Counted from the first letter of the stretch, positions 1 to 5,539 are shown. The stretch: 5,683 nucleotides of DNA from CAIVSN01 sp031539165 (GCA_031539165.1 JAVKLK010000015.1:1-5683), one strand, 5' to 3'. Notes: a model not told the origin generated them from the letters alone. Numbers and translations are program-made.

Positions 1-1
1 A

Positions 2-17
2 CCCCCCCCCCCCCCCC
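2..17. other. poly-C run at contig edge, probable artefact
   Basis: Sixteen consecutive C follow the first base. Together with the long G run at the other end this fits read tails of false G calls (reverse-complemented here) that were assembled into the contig. It should not be treated as genomic sequence. Seen directly; the cause is inferred. Confidence 0.75.
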
Positions 18-30
18 GTCAATGCCAAAA

Positions 31-56
31 TAAAAGAGCCCTCCAGGACTCTTTTA
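31..56 (-). terminator. Intrinsic terminator of dnaK
   Basis: The arms TAAAAGAG (31-38) and CTCTTTTA (49-56) form an 8-bp stem, extended by a CC/GG pair beyond one mismatch, with a four-base loop. Read on the minus strand the hairpin is followed by TTTTATTTT, a good U-tract. It sits about 15 bases past the dnaK stop codon, which is where a rho-independent terminator is expected. Confidence 0.8.
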
Positions 57-71
57 AAAAAACAAGCTGAA

Positions 72-1964
72 TTATTTCTCTTCCACTTCTGCTTCTACCG
101 TTCCATCATCTTTTGGAGGATTGGTATCTTTTACATTCACTCCATCCGATGATTCAGGAGTTCCCTTAGAGTAAATTTCCTGTCCGATTTTCATCATTAT
201 CTCCTGAAGAGCGTTACTTGCGGTAGTGATAGTCTCTTTTGTTGCATTCGCATCAGCAAGAACTTTTTTGAGATCTTCAATTTTTACACGAGCCTCTTCC
301 CCCAGTTTGGCATCAAATTTTCCTTCGTTATCTTTCAGTGTTTTTTCTGACTGATAGACTGCAGAATCTGCCATATTTCGAGCTTCAATTGCTTCTTTTC
401 GAAGTTTATCTGCCTCTCGGTTTGCTTCGGCCTCTTTCACGAGTGCATCCACTTCTTTTTCATCCATTCCGGTAGAACCCTGAATAGTCACTTTCTGCTC
501 CTTCCCCGTACCTTTATCTTTGGCGGTGACATGGAGAATTCCTGAAGCATCTATATCGAAGGTAACCTCAATCTGAGGCACCCCTCGAGGAGCAGAAGCA
601 ATACCCGATAATACAAATCGTCCGAGAGACTTGTTATCCGTAGCCATTTCTCGCTCTCCTTGAAGTACATGGATTTCTACACTATCCTGATTATCGGCCG
701 CCGTAGAGTATACCTGCGATTTTGATGTTGGAATAGTTGTATTTCGCTCAATCATACGAGTCATTACACCACCGAGCGTTTCGATACCGAGAGAAAGCGG
801 AGTAACATCCAAAAGGAGGACATCCGTAACATCTCCTTGGATAATTCCCGCTTGAATTGCTGCTCCAAGTGCTACTGCCTCATCAGGATTCACCGAAGCG
901 TTTGGCTTCTTCCCGAAGAGTTCTTCTACTTTCTTTTGCACCAGTGGTACTCGAGTAGAACCTCCAACAAGCACAACCTCATCGATTTGTGAAGGCTGAA
1001 GGCCGGAATCTTTCAATACTTTCTGACATGGTCCAACCGATTTCTCCACCAAATCAAATACAAGCTCTTCAAACTTTGCGCGGGTAAGTTTCATGAAAAG
1101 GTTTTTTGGTCCACTCGCATCAACCGTGATATACGGAAGATTGATATCTGTCTCAGTTACAGAAGAAAGTTCCTTTTTTGCCTTCTCTGCCTCATCCCGA
1201 ATTCGCTGAACCGCCATAGGGTCCTTCGTCAAGTCAACGCCTTGATCTTTTTTGAACTCTTCGACAATCCACTCAAAAATACGCTGATCGAAGTCATCTC
1301 CTCCTAAATGAGTATCTCCATTCGTAGCAAGTACCTCAAAGGTTCCTTCCGAACCAATTTCCAAAATGGAAATATCAAAGGTTCCTCCTCCGAAGTCGTA
1401 GACCGCAATTTTTTGGTCCTTCTTTTTGTCCGTACCATATGCAAGGGCTGCGGCGGTTGGCTCATTCACAATTCGTTTCACATCAAGACCAGCAATTTTA
1501 CCAGCATTAATAGTGGCTTGTCGCTGATCATCGTTGAAATATGCAGGAACAGTGATAACCGCTTCTGTTACTTTGGTACCGAGAAAACGCTCCGCATCTT
1601 CTTTGAGCTTCTCAAGTACTTTTGCTCCAATTTCTTCAGGGCGAACCGCCTTGCCCCCAAACTCAATGAGACATTCTCCATTTTCTCCAGCAACAACGGT
1701 AAATGGAACTGTTTTTAGCTCTTCCGTAACTTCTGAAAATTTTCGACCGATGAATCGTTTCGCTGATGAAATAGTCTGAGCAGGATTCATAACAGCTTGT
1801 CGCTTTGCTGTCATTCCCACAAGCGTATCATTGCCTTTGCTTGCAACAATAGATGGAGTCGTACGACCCCCCTCTGCATTGGGGATTACTTTTGCCTGAC
1901 CTCCTTCCATGAAGGCAACACACGAGTTCGTGGTTCCAAGGTCAATTCCAATAATTTTGGACAT
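72..1964 (-). CDS. dnaK: Molecular chaperone DnaK (Hsp70)
   Basis: ATP-dependent cytosolic chaperone that binds exposed hydrophobic stretches of unfolded proteins, normally cycling with DnaJ and GrpE, neither of which is in this window. The 630-residue product is full length (E. coli DnaK has 638). The nucleotide-binding domain carries IDLGTTNS (7-14), the catalytic-lysine region SAKRFIGR (67-74), NEPTAAALAYG (167-177), the phosphate-2 loop DFGGGTFD (190-197, Thr195 matching the E. coli autophosphorylation site) and VLVGGSTRVP (331-340). The interdomain linker DVLLLD (381-386) leads into the beta-sandwich substrate domain; the helical lid starts near 500 and ends in an acidic EAEVEEK tail. 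ATG start and TAA stop. None of its roughly 54 glycines uses UGA, unlike dus and the kinase here. It is monocistronic, with a sigma70-type promoter, a CIRCE-like operator and a terminator. Confidence 0.98.
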   Translation of the reverse strand: MSKIIGIDLGTTNSCVAFMEGGQAKVIPNAEGGRTTPSIVASKGNDTLVGMTAKRQAVMNPAQTISSAKRFIGRKFSEVTEELKTVPFTVVAGENGECLIEFGGKAVRPEEIGAKVLEKLKEDAERFLGTKVTEAVITVPAYFNDDQRQATINAGKIAGLDVKRIVNEPTAAALAYGTDKKKDQKIAVYDFGGGTFDISILEIGSEGTFEVLATNGDTHLGGDDFDQRIFEWIVEEFKKDQGVDLTKDPMAVQRIRDEAEKAKKELSSVTETDINLPYITVDASGPKNLFMKLTRAKFEELVFDLVEKSVGPCQKVLKDSGLQPSQIDEVVLVGGSTRVPLVQKKVEELFGKKPNASVNPDEAVALGAAIQAGIIQGDVTDVLLLDVTPLSLGIETLGGVMTRMIERNTTIPTSKSQVYSTAADNQDSVEIHVLQGEREMATDNKSLGRFVLSGIASAPRGVPQIEVTFDIDASGILHVTAKDKGTGKEQKVTIQGSTGMDEKEVDALVKEAEANREADKLRKEAIEARNMADSAVYQSEKTLKDNEGKFDAKLGEEARVKIEDLKKVLADANATKETITTASNALQEIMMKIGQEIYSKGTPESSDGVNVKDTNPPKDDGTVEAEVEEK

Positions 1965-1968
1965 ATTT

Positions 1969-1991
1969 GAGAGATTAGTAATAGATCTCCC
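1969..1991 (-). promoter_or_regulatory. Hairpin in the dnaK 5' leader
   Basis: On the minus strand GGGAGAT (1991-1985) can pair with ATCTCTC (1975-1969), giving 7 bp with one G-U around a nine-base loop. The expected transcript start lies near 1987-1989, so the hairpin would occupy most of the very short leader and end about four bases before the ATG. The only purine-rich Shine-Dalgarno-like stretch, GGGGGAG, lies inside the 5' arm and is too far from the ATG in linear distance. A role in mRNA stability or temperature-dependent translation is possible but is inference only. Confidence 0.4.
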
Positions 1992-1993
1992 CC

Positions 1994-2022
1994 ACTATAA
2001 TCAAGTCCAAAACTACTGTCAA
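1994..2022 (-). promoter_or_regulatory. Sigma70-type promoter of dnaK
   Basis: On the minus strand a perfect -35 hexamer TTGACA (2022-2017) is separated by exactly 17 bases from TATAGT (1999-1994), a 5/6 match to the -10 consensus. Transcription should start near 1987, about 23 bases before the dnaK ATG. It directly adjoins the CIRCE-like repeat upstream. Confidence 0.85.
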
Positions 2023-2029
2023 ATTAATA

Positions 2030-2056
2030 TTGGCACTTTTTGTATTTAAGTGCTAG
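2030..2056. promoter_or_regulatory. CIRCE-like operator (HrcA site) upstream of dnaK
   Basis: The inverted repeat TTGGCACTT (2030-2038), nine-base spacer, AAGTGCTAG (2048-2056) matches the CIRCE consensus TTAGCACTC-N9-GAGTGCTAA at 7 of 9 positions in each arm with the canonical spacer. CIRCE is the binding site of HrcA, which represses dnaK and groE operons in many bacteria. Here it ends 7 bases upstream of the -35 box rather than overlapping the start site. HrcA itself is not in the window. Confidence 0.82.
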
Positions 2057-2087
2057 TTTCGTAAAAAAGCTTCGGTTGGATAAAAGC

Positions 2088-2113
2088 AAAGCCCTTCCGT
2101 GAGGAAGGGCTTT
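2088..2113 (-). terminator. Strong hairpin terminator after the 52-residue gene
   Basis: The arms AAAGCCCTTCC (2088-2098) and GGAAGGGCTTT (2103-2113) form a perfect 11-bp stem with a four-base loop. On the minus strand the stem ends in TTT and is followed by GCTTTTATCC, a T-rich tail. It lies 44 bases past the stop of the small membrane-protein gene (2157-2315). It would stop that transcript before it enters the dnaK promoter. The plus-strand side also ends in TTTT, but no plus-strand gene leads into it. Confidence 0.8.
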
Positions 2114-2125
2114 TGATGGGGAATT

Positions 2126-2153
2126 ACCTCCAGTAAGCTCCACTATCTGAGGT
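2126..2153 (-). other. Imperfect stem-loop in the 3' UTR of the small gene
   Basis: ACCTC-C-AG (2126-2133) can pair with CTGAGGT (2147-2153), giving 7 bp with one bulged C around a 13-base loop. It lies between the TAA of the 52-residue ORF and its terminator. No T-tract follows it on either strand, so it is not a terminator by itself. Function unknown. Confidence 0.3.
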
Positions 2154-2156
2154 AGA

Positions 2157-2315
2157 TTACTTCTTCTGGGGATTCTTGTTCTTAATCTCAGCAATCAAAA
2201 AACATACTGCAGTGATGCATAAAATTAGAAACAAAGAACCGACGAAAAAGTCTTCTCCTGCAATGGTTTTTCCGATAAAGTTCTCGACTTTATTAAGAAA
2301 GTTTACAACACTCAT
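2157..2315 (-). CDS. Small single-span membrane protein, 52 residues
   Basis: I do not recognise the family. The ATG is preceded by GGAG seven bases upstream (2326-2323), the clearest Shine-Dalgarno in the window, and the frame ends in TAA. The product has an amphipathic, lysine-containing start (residues 1-22, MSVVNFLNKVENF...). A hydrophobic segment of about 20 residues (24-42) includes FLILCITAVCFLIA and two cysteines. A short lysine-rich tail ends in PQKK. The positive-inside rule would put the C-terminus in the cytoplasm. Its own extended -10, structured leader and strong terminator argue for a real, separately transcribed gene. It contains no UGA codon. Possible roles include a membrane anchor or a small envelope-stress protein, but nothing in the sequence decides this. 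Confidence 0.75.
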   Translation of the reverse strand: MSVVNFLNKVENFIGKTIAGEDFFVGSLFLILCITAVCFLIAEIKNKNPQKK

Positions 2316-2341
2316 GATTTCGCTCCAAGAAATACTCCACC

Positions 2342-2357
2342 ATCAGATTCCTCTGAT
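2342..2357 (-). promoter_or_regulatory. GNRA hairpin in the leader of the small membrane gene
   Basis: ATCAGA and TCTGAT form a 6-bp stem closed by a GGAA tetraloop when read on the minus strand, a GNRA loop known to be unusually stable. It sits 27 bases upstream of the ATG. A second short hairpin, CCTTC-tagatt-GAAGG (2397-2382 on the minus strand), lies further 5' in the same leader. No riboswitch class is recognised. Confidence 0.4.
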
Positions 2358-2409
2358 AGAAGGAGTTTATTACAAACAAACCCTTCAATCTAGAAGGAAC
2401 CGTACGATT

Positions 2410-2420
2410 ATTTTAGCATA
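2410..2420 (-). promoter_or_regulatory. Extended -10 promoter for the small membrane gene
   Basis: On the minus strand TATGCTAAAAT matches the extended -10 pattern TRTGnTATAAT, with a 5/6 hexamer TAAAAT. The -35 region is poor (TATGAG at 17 bp), as is common when an extended -10 is present. Start near 2403 would give a leader of about 88 bases before the ATG at 2315. Confidence 0.5.
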
Positions 2421-2448
2421 ATTCTACAGCCTCTCATAAATATTATGG

Positions 2449-2476
2449 TTGACAAAACATCTTTCTCACTCAAAAT
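2449..2476 (+). promoter_or_regulatory. Candidate promoter for the 154-residue gene
   Basis: A perfect -35 hexamer TTGACA (2449-2454) is followed after 16 bases by CAAAAT (2471-2476), a 4/6 match to the -10 consensus. Predicted start near 2483 leaves a leader of about 17 bases before the ATG at 2500. The -10 is weak, so the call rests mainly on the -35 and the position. Confidence 0.4.
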
Positions 2477-2499
2477 CATTTATATTCTCAATATTCTCT

Positions 2500-2964
2500 A
2501 TGAATCGATATCTTGATAGTCTTGACTCTGGCATAGTACTCTCTGGATCGTACTCACCCATTCAATGACTCGAAACAGTCAGAACCTATACTTCTCCAGA
2601 TTTCTTACAGTATGTAGAGTCTCGAGCATGACTCCCTCTTGAGTGGACCAATAATCATCTACAAAGAGCCGTAGAGCCTCTGGTGCAGGAAGTGCAGCGA
2701 TTTGCTGTACGGTTATGCGATAGTACGGAGGAGTTCGAATACCTCTGCTATGACATACGAGCACTGCGAGCCTACTTGAAAAGCATTGGAACAGATGATG
2801 CATCGATTGAAAGCGCATGCACTCATATACTCAAACGCAAAATAAGTGCCTTGAGCATTATTCGTACAGAATTTCAACTGTATCACGAAGCATTTTTAGA
2901 TGGAAGAGTTCGAGTAGAAGCAGAACGTCCATTTTGGGAAGAGTATCCCAACGAAAACCATTAG
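2500..2964 (+). CDS. Hypothetical protein, 154 residues, two in-frame UGA (Gly)
   Basis: I do not recognise the family. Under the standard code only residues from about 62 onward are open. With UGA read as glycine the frame extends to an ATG at 2500, giving MNRYLDSLDSG at the start, with UGA at residues 23 and 44. An in-frame TAA upstream (2437-2439) and the absence of another in-frame ATG support this start. No Shine-Dalgarno is obvious. The protein appears soluble and mostly helical, with acidic and basic residues mixed, several aromatics, and three cysteines in the middle (in RLCDST, EYLCYD and ESACTH). No signal peptide or membrane span. It ends in TAG, which overlaps the stop of the convergent glycosyltransferase-like gene by four bases. 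Two of its six glycines are UGA. Confidence 0.65.
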
Positions 2965-3494
2965 AACGTCTCTACAACGTGTTTGAGAAGAATTCTTCTA
3001 TCCTCAGGAAATTTGATGTTTTCGAGATAACTCACCACCTTTTCAAAGATGCAATATGGATTGTTTGAGCGGAAGAAGAATCCATTTCCCTCAAACTTCA
3101 TAGGATTAAAATCTTTGAATACACCAGAAAAAACTGTTCTATCAGAGGTAATAGGAACTACTCCGGCTTTCATGCTTCTTACTAGGTCAAGCCCTTCTGA
3201 TTCTCCATCATAAATAACGCAGTCAAATGCGTAGAGCTCATTTTCTGTGAGAATCGCGCGAGCTCCTGCATATCGACGAATCTCCTCATCCGCACTTCCG
3301 ACGGTTACATGAGCAATTCCAATTGCCGAAAGTCCGTCAAGAATGAACGCACGGGTCAAATCATCGGCAATATGAACCAAGGCGAGAGTTCCTATAGATT
3401 TTGGGATGGAAAACTCCTCTTTGAGAGCAGTTTTTGCCGTTTCTTTGATTTTTCGAATTTCAGAGAGGTCCATTTTCCCAGAGAGAGCGTTCAT
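2961..3494 (-). CDS. Glycosyltransferase-like protein (C-terminal half of a GT-B fold)
   Basis: The 177-residue product resembles the C-terminal Rossmann domain of glycogen or starch synthases and related GT-B enzymes. The order is a beta-alpha start LALVHIADDLTRAFILDGL (37-55), a middle strand with VIYDGESEGLDLVRSMKAGVVPI (93-115), a loop with FNP (129-131), GNGFFF (136-141), and a terminal helix with a KFPEDRR element (161-167). In full enzymes the E-x-x-G-L and small-residue/P pattern helps bind the nucleotide sugar. The N-terminal acceptor domain is absent and no room for it exists upstream, because an in-frame TAG lies 28 bases before the ATG. It may act with a partner or have lost catalysis. 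No UGA codons. Start ATG without a Shine-Dalgarno; TAA stop. Assignment is by pattern recognition only. Confidence 0.65.
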   Translation of the reverse strand: MNALSGKMDLSEIRKIKETAKTALKEEFSIPKSIGTLALVHIADDLTRAFILDGLSAIGIAHVTVGSADEEIRRYAGARAILTENELYAFDCVIYDGESEGLDLVRSMKAGVVPITSDRTVFSGVFKDFNPMKFEGNGFFFRSNNPYCIFEKVVSYLENIKFPEDRRILLKHVVETF

Positions 3495-3569
3495 ATTTGT
3501 TTGAATATTTGTACTACTTGGCTATGGTATCATACGAATCAATTCACATCAAAAAACCTCTCTTGACGA
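3495..3569. promoter_or_regulatory. Divergent promoter region between the GT-like gene and dus
   Basis: Seventy-five bases separate the two divergent ATG codons. A small palindrome GTATCATAC (3527-3535) supplies a -10-like TATCAT on the plus strand and TATGAT on the minus strand, so the two promoters may overlap and compete. Neither has a good -35 at 16-18 bp, and no Shine-Dalgarno precedes either start. Confidence 0.35.
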
Positions 3570-4658
3570 ATGCATAAGAACTTTTGGAAAGAACTCGCAG
3601 AACAATGACCCATTGTGGCACTTGCCCCTATGGACGGATATTGTGATAGTGCCTACCGGCAGATAAATAAGCAAATTGCTCCTCACATTATTCCCTTTTC
3701 AGAATTCTATAGCGCGGATGGCCTGGTACACTCAAAAGACTTAGCAGCCCGTGTACTCCCTCATGCAGAAATCGAAAAGCCTCTCATTATTCAAATCTTT
3801 GGGAAAGATCCTGAGAAATTTAGACAGGCAGCCATTCTTATCGAATCGTACGGAGTAAGTGGAATAGATATCAACATGGGTTGCCCCGCAAAAAAAGTGG
3901 TCAAAAGCGGTCATGGCTCTTCCCTTATGATCAACCGAGATACTGCCTTCAAGATTGTTGAAGAAATGGCAAAAGCAGTGAAGATACCCATCTCTGTAAA
4001 GACTCGTCTCGGGTGGGAAAACCCAGAGCTCTTGATAGAATTTGCCAAAGGATTGGAAAATGCCTGAGCAAACCTGATTACGGTGCATGGACGAACCTAC
4101 AAACAAGCTTTCACTGGAAAGGCAGACTTCCAAGGAATTTATGAACTCAAGCAAGCTCTGAGCATTCCCGTGCTTTGTAACGGAGATGTTATGAATCATG
4201 CCGACGGTATACAAAAGATTACTCACCCGCTCAATCGAGAAACTTCGGTCTTCCCCTCGGACTCACAAACAAGAGAAAGGCACCCTGCGGGAGAAGAGGC
4301 AAAAAACCTTGATGGATTCATGATTGGAAGAGCTTCTTTTGGGAATCCTTGGTGTTTTCTTCCAGATGGGCGAAAGCCAACCCTAGAAGAAGTTCTCCAA
4401 ACTATGGAGCTTCATGCGAAACTTCTCATCGAAACAAAAGGACAAAAATGAGCCCTTGAGATTCGGAAGCATCTCGTGCAATATCTTCACGGGTTTCCTT
4501 GAGTGAAGGAATATCGAAATCGGCTTGTGCACACCGAAACACTCGACGATGTTCATGGTGTGACCAAGGATATCCGTACTGCACACGGAGAACTCCTTGT
4601 ACAAACTCTTGATCAGGGTGGAGCCTTCGAAGAGGCTTGGGATCAGTGTAATGGATAG
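3570..4658 (+). CDS. dus: tRNA-dihydrouridine synthase, read with UGA = Gly
   Basis: FMN-dependent enzyme reducing uridine to dihydrouridine in tRNA, using NAD(P)H. The 362-residue TIM-barrel protein shows the FMN-binding start ALAPMDG (17-23), INMGCPAKKV with catalytic Cys105, SVKTRLGW (Lys144), TVHGRT (171-176), NGD (204-206), MIGRASFGNPW (251-261) and the C-terminal helical domain with RKHLVQYLHGFPG. Four in-frame TGA codons fall at residues 13, 166, 294 and 311. Family members have Gly at 166 (in ...AGA..TVHGRT) and 311 (in GFPG), so UGA is glycine. The ATG at 3570 is chosen because it adds an N-terminal helix in frame through the first UGA; a standard-code caller would start at the GTG at 3615. 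Between NGD and DGFMIGR there are 40 residues where E. coli DusB has about 15. Stop TAG. Subfamily (DusB-like) is tentative. Confidence 0.93.
4221..4304 (+). other. In-frame insertion inside dus (residues about 218-245)
   Basis: About 25 extra codons lie between the NGD loop and the MIGRA phosphate-binding loop, compared with the length recalled for E. coli DusB. The segment (THPLNRETSV...HPAGEEAK) is hydrophilic and locally C-rich, unlike the flanks. It carries an imperfect inverted repeat: CTTCCCC around 4251-4257 against GGG-a-GAAG around 4289-4297. Read on the minus strand it ends in GGGTGAGTAAT, which recalls a conserved 16S rRNA motif. Boundaries are approximate. Confidence 0.5.
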
Positions 4659-4682
4659 ACGAGAGCCTGATCCAGCTTTCGT
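4659..4682. terminator. Hairpin between convergent dus and kinase genes
   Basis: ACGAGAGC (4659-4666) and GCTTTCGT (4675-4682) pair over 8 bp (one G-U) around an eight-base loop. It starts immediately after the dus TAG and ends two bases before the kinase stop codon, filling the 26-base convergent gap. The plus-strand tail AATTAATT is only moderately T-rich, so terminator function in either direction is a guess. Confidence 0.4.
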
Positions 4683-4684
4683 AA

Positions 4685-5539
4685 TTAATTCTGAGCAGAA
4701 ATAGGAACAAGAGGCACACCTCTATCTTGAAGAATAGACAGTACATTTGATTCTGTATTCTTTCGGCTTGAAGGAATACCAAACTTTGCCCGCAAGATTC
4801 TATACATTGGCCAAAAATGCGGTGATTTCTCAGAAGAAATAATTTCAGTCCAGCGGTCATCATCATCCTTTCTTGTGTTCCAGAAATGATTCTGAAGAAC
4901 TCTTCCATCATCCCATATCTGGTATTCAGCAAGATTGCCCACTGTAAAACGATTCTGTCGAGAGAGCAGGTTAAGCATGACTTTCTCTCGAGCAATCTCA
5001 CCTCTTTCGATAGCATGATGTTCCTCGATTCATTTTTGAAGAACCTCCCACATATTGCCTTCCGTATTTTCCCGTATTTCTCGCATCTGAAATTCAGCAA
5101 GTGTCAGCCCTTTCCCCTCTTCTCGAGCACGCCGGAGAGCTCTGTGGTAGCGAACCTCAAGAGAAGCTACTAATTCTATATGAATAAGCTGCTTTATACG
5201 ATTTCGCAAAAAAAGAATCTGTCCAAGCTGTGCCGTTCATACAAGAGTCATGACCGAATCCGGAACCTGTTCTAGAAGCATCTTTACCAATACTGCAGAA
5301 TCTCCTGTGGAATCAGAAAGTTCTCGACTAATATCAACGAGCTGCTGTCGTGTTGGACCCTGGATACCCCTCCTTTCCGCTTCAGAACGCAATACATCAC
5401 TTACTGTTCGTTTCTGAATACCAAAATCACGGGTGAGCCAATCACCAATATAATCCTTCCCACTCGCAGGAAGTCCAGTTAATAAAATGATGGTTCGTGA
5501 TTCTATATTATGAAGAGAATCGACTCAGGCATTGCTCAT
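4685..5539 (-). CDS. P-loop kinase, UPF0200 / dephospho-CoA-kinase-like, with extra C-terminal region
   Basis: Predicted nucleotide or cofactor kinase. With UGA read as glycine the frame runs for 284 residues from ATG to TAA; UGA lies at residues 5, 101 and 170. The Walker A loop is GLPASGKD (22-29), following the strand TIILLT. Next come VSDVLRSEAERRG (46-58) and PTRQQL (62-67), the pattern of the small archaeal UPF0200/AAA_17 kinases. LVGTAQLGQILFLRN (99-113) then aligns with the xDGxRxxxExxxLR segment, where Gly101 (UGA) is expected. A basic-acidic lid region with RALRRAREEGKGLTL and REIRENTEG follows (133-161). The Walker A position after Lys is Asp rather than the usual Ser/Thr. Residues from about 185 to 284 are not recognised; they include a DDDD run (225-228). 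Substrate unknown. Standard-code annotation would keep only the last 97 residues. Confidence 0.75.

Noticed and set aside
1308..1779. Plus-strand ORFs of 136 and 81 codons
   Set aside because: Antisense shadows of dnaK.
2176..2421. Plus-strand ORF of 81 codons
   Set aside because: Runs antisense through the 52-residue membrane gene and its promoter. The minus-strand frame has a Shine-Dalgarno, a hydrophobic span and a terminator, and this one has none.
2445..2519. Short plus-strand ORF starting MVDKTSFSLK, 24 codons with UGA as Gly
   Set aside because: Overlaps the candidate promoter and the start of the 154-residue gene, and has no Shine-Dalgarno. Too short to support.
3741..4226. Minus-strand ORF of 161 codons
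   Set aside because: Antisense to the catalytic core of dus (Cys105, TVHGRT); shows no motifs of its own.
4065..4451. dus as a pseudogene or frameshifted gene split by stop codons
   Set aside because: All interruptions are TGA in an unbroken frame, several at family-conserved glycines, and two other genes show the same pattern. Recoding explains this better than decay.
4426..5100. Long minus-strand ORF of 224 codons under the standard code
   Set aside because: It crosses the dus/kinase convergent boundary, is antisense to the conserved Dus C-terminus and lies in another frame of the kinase. The code-25 frames explain both regions with family motifs.
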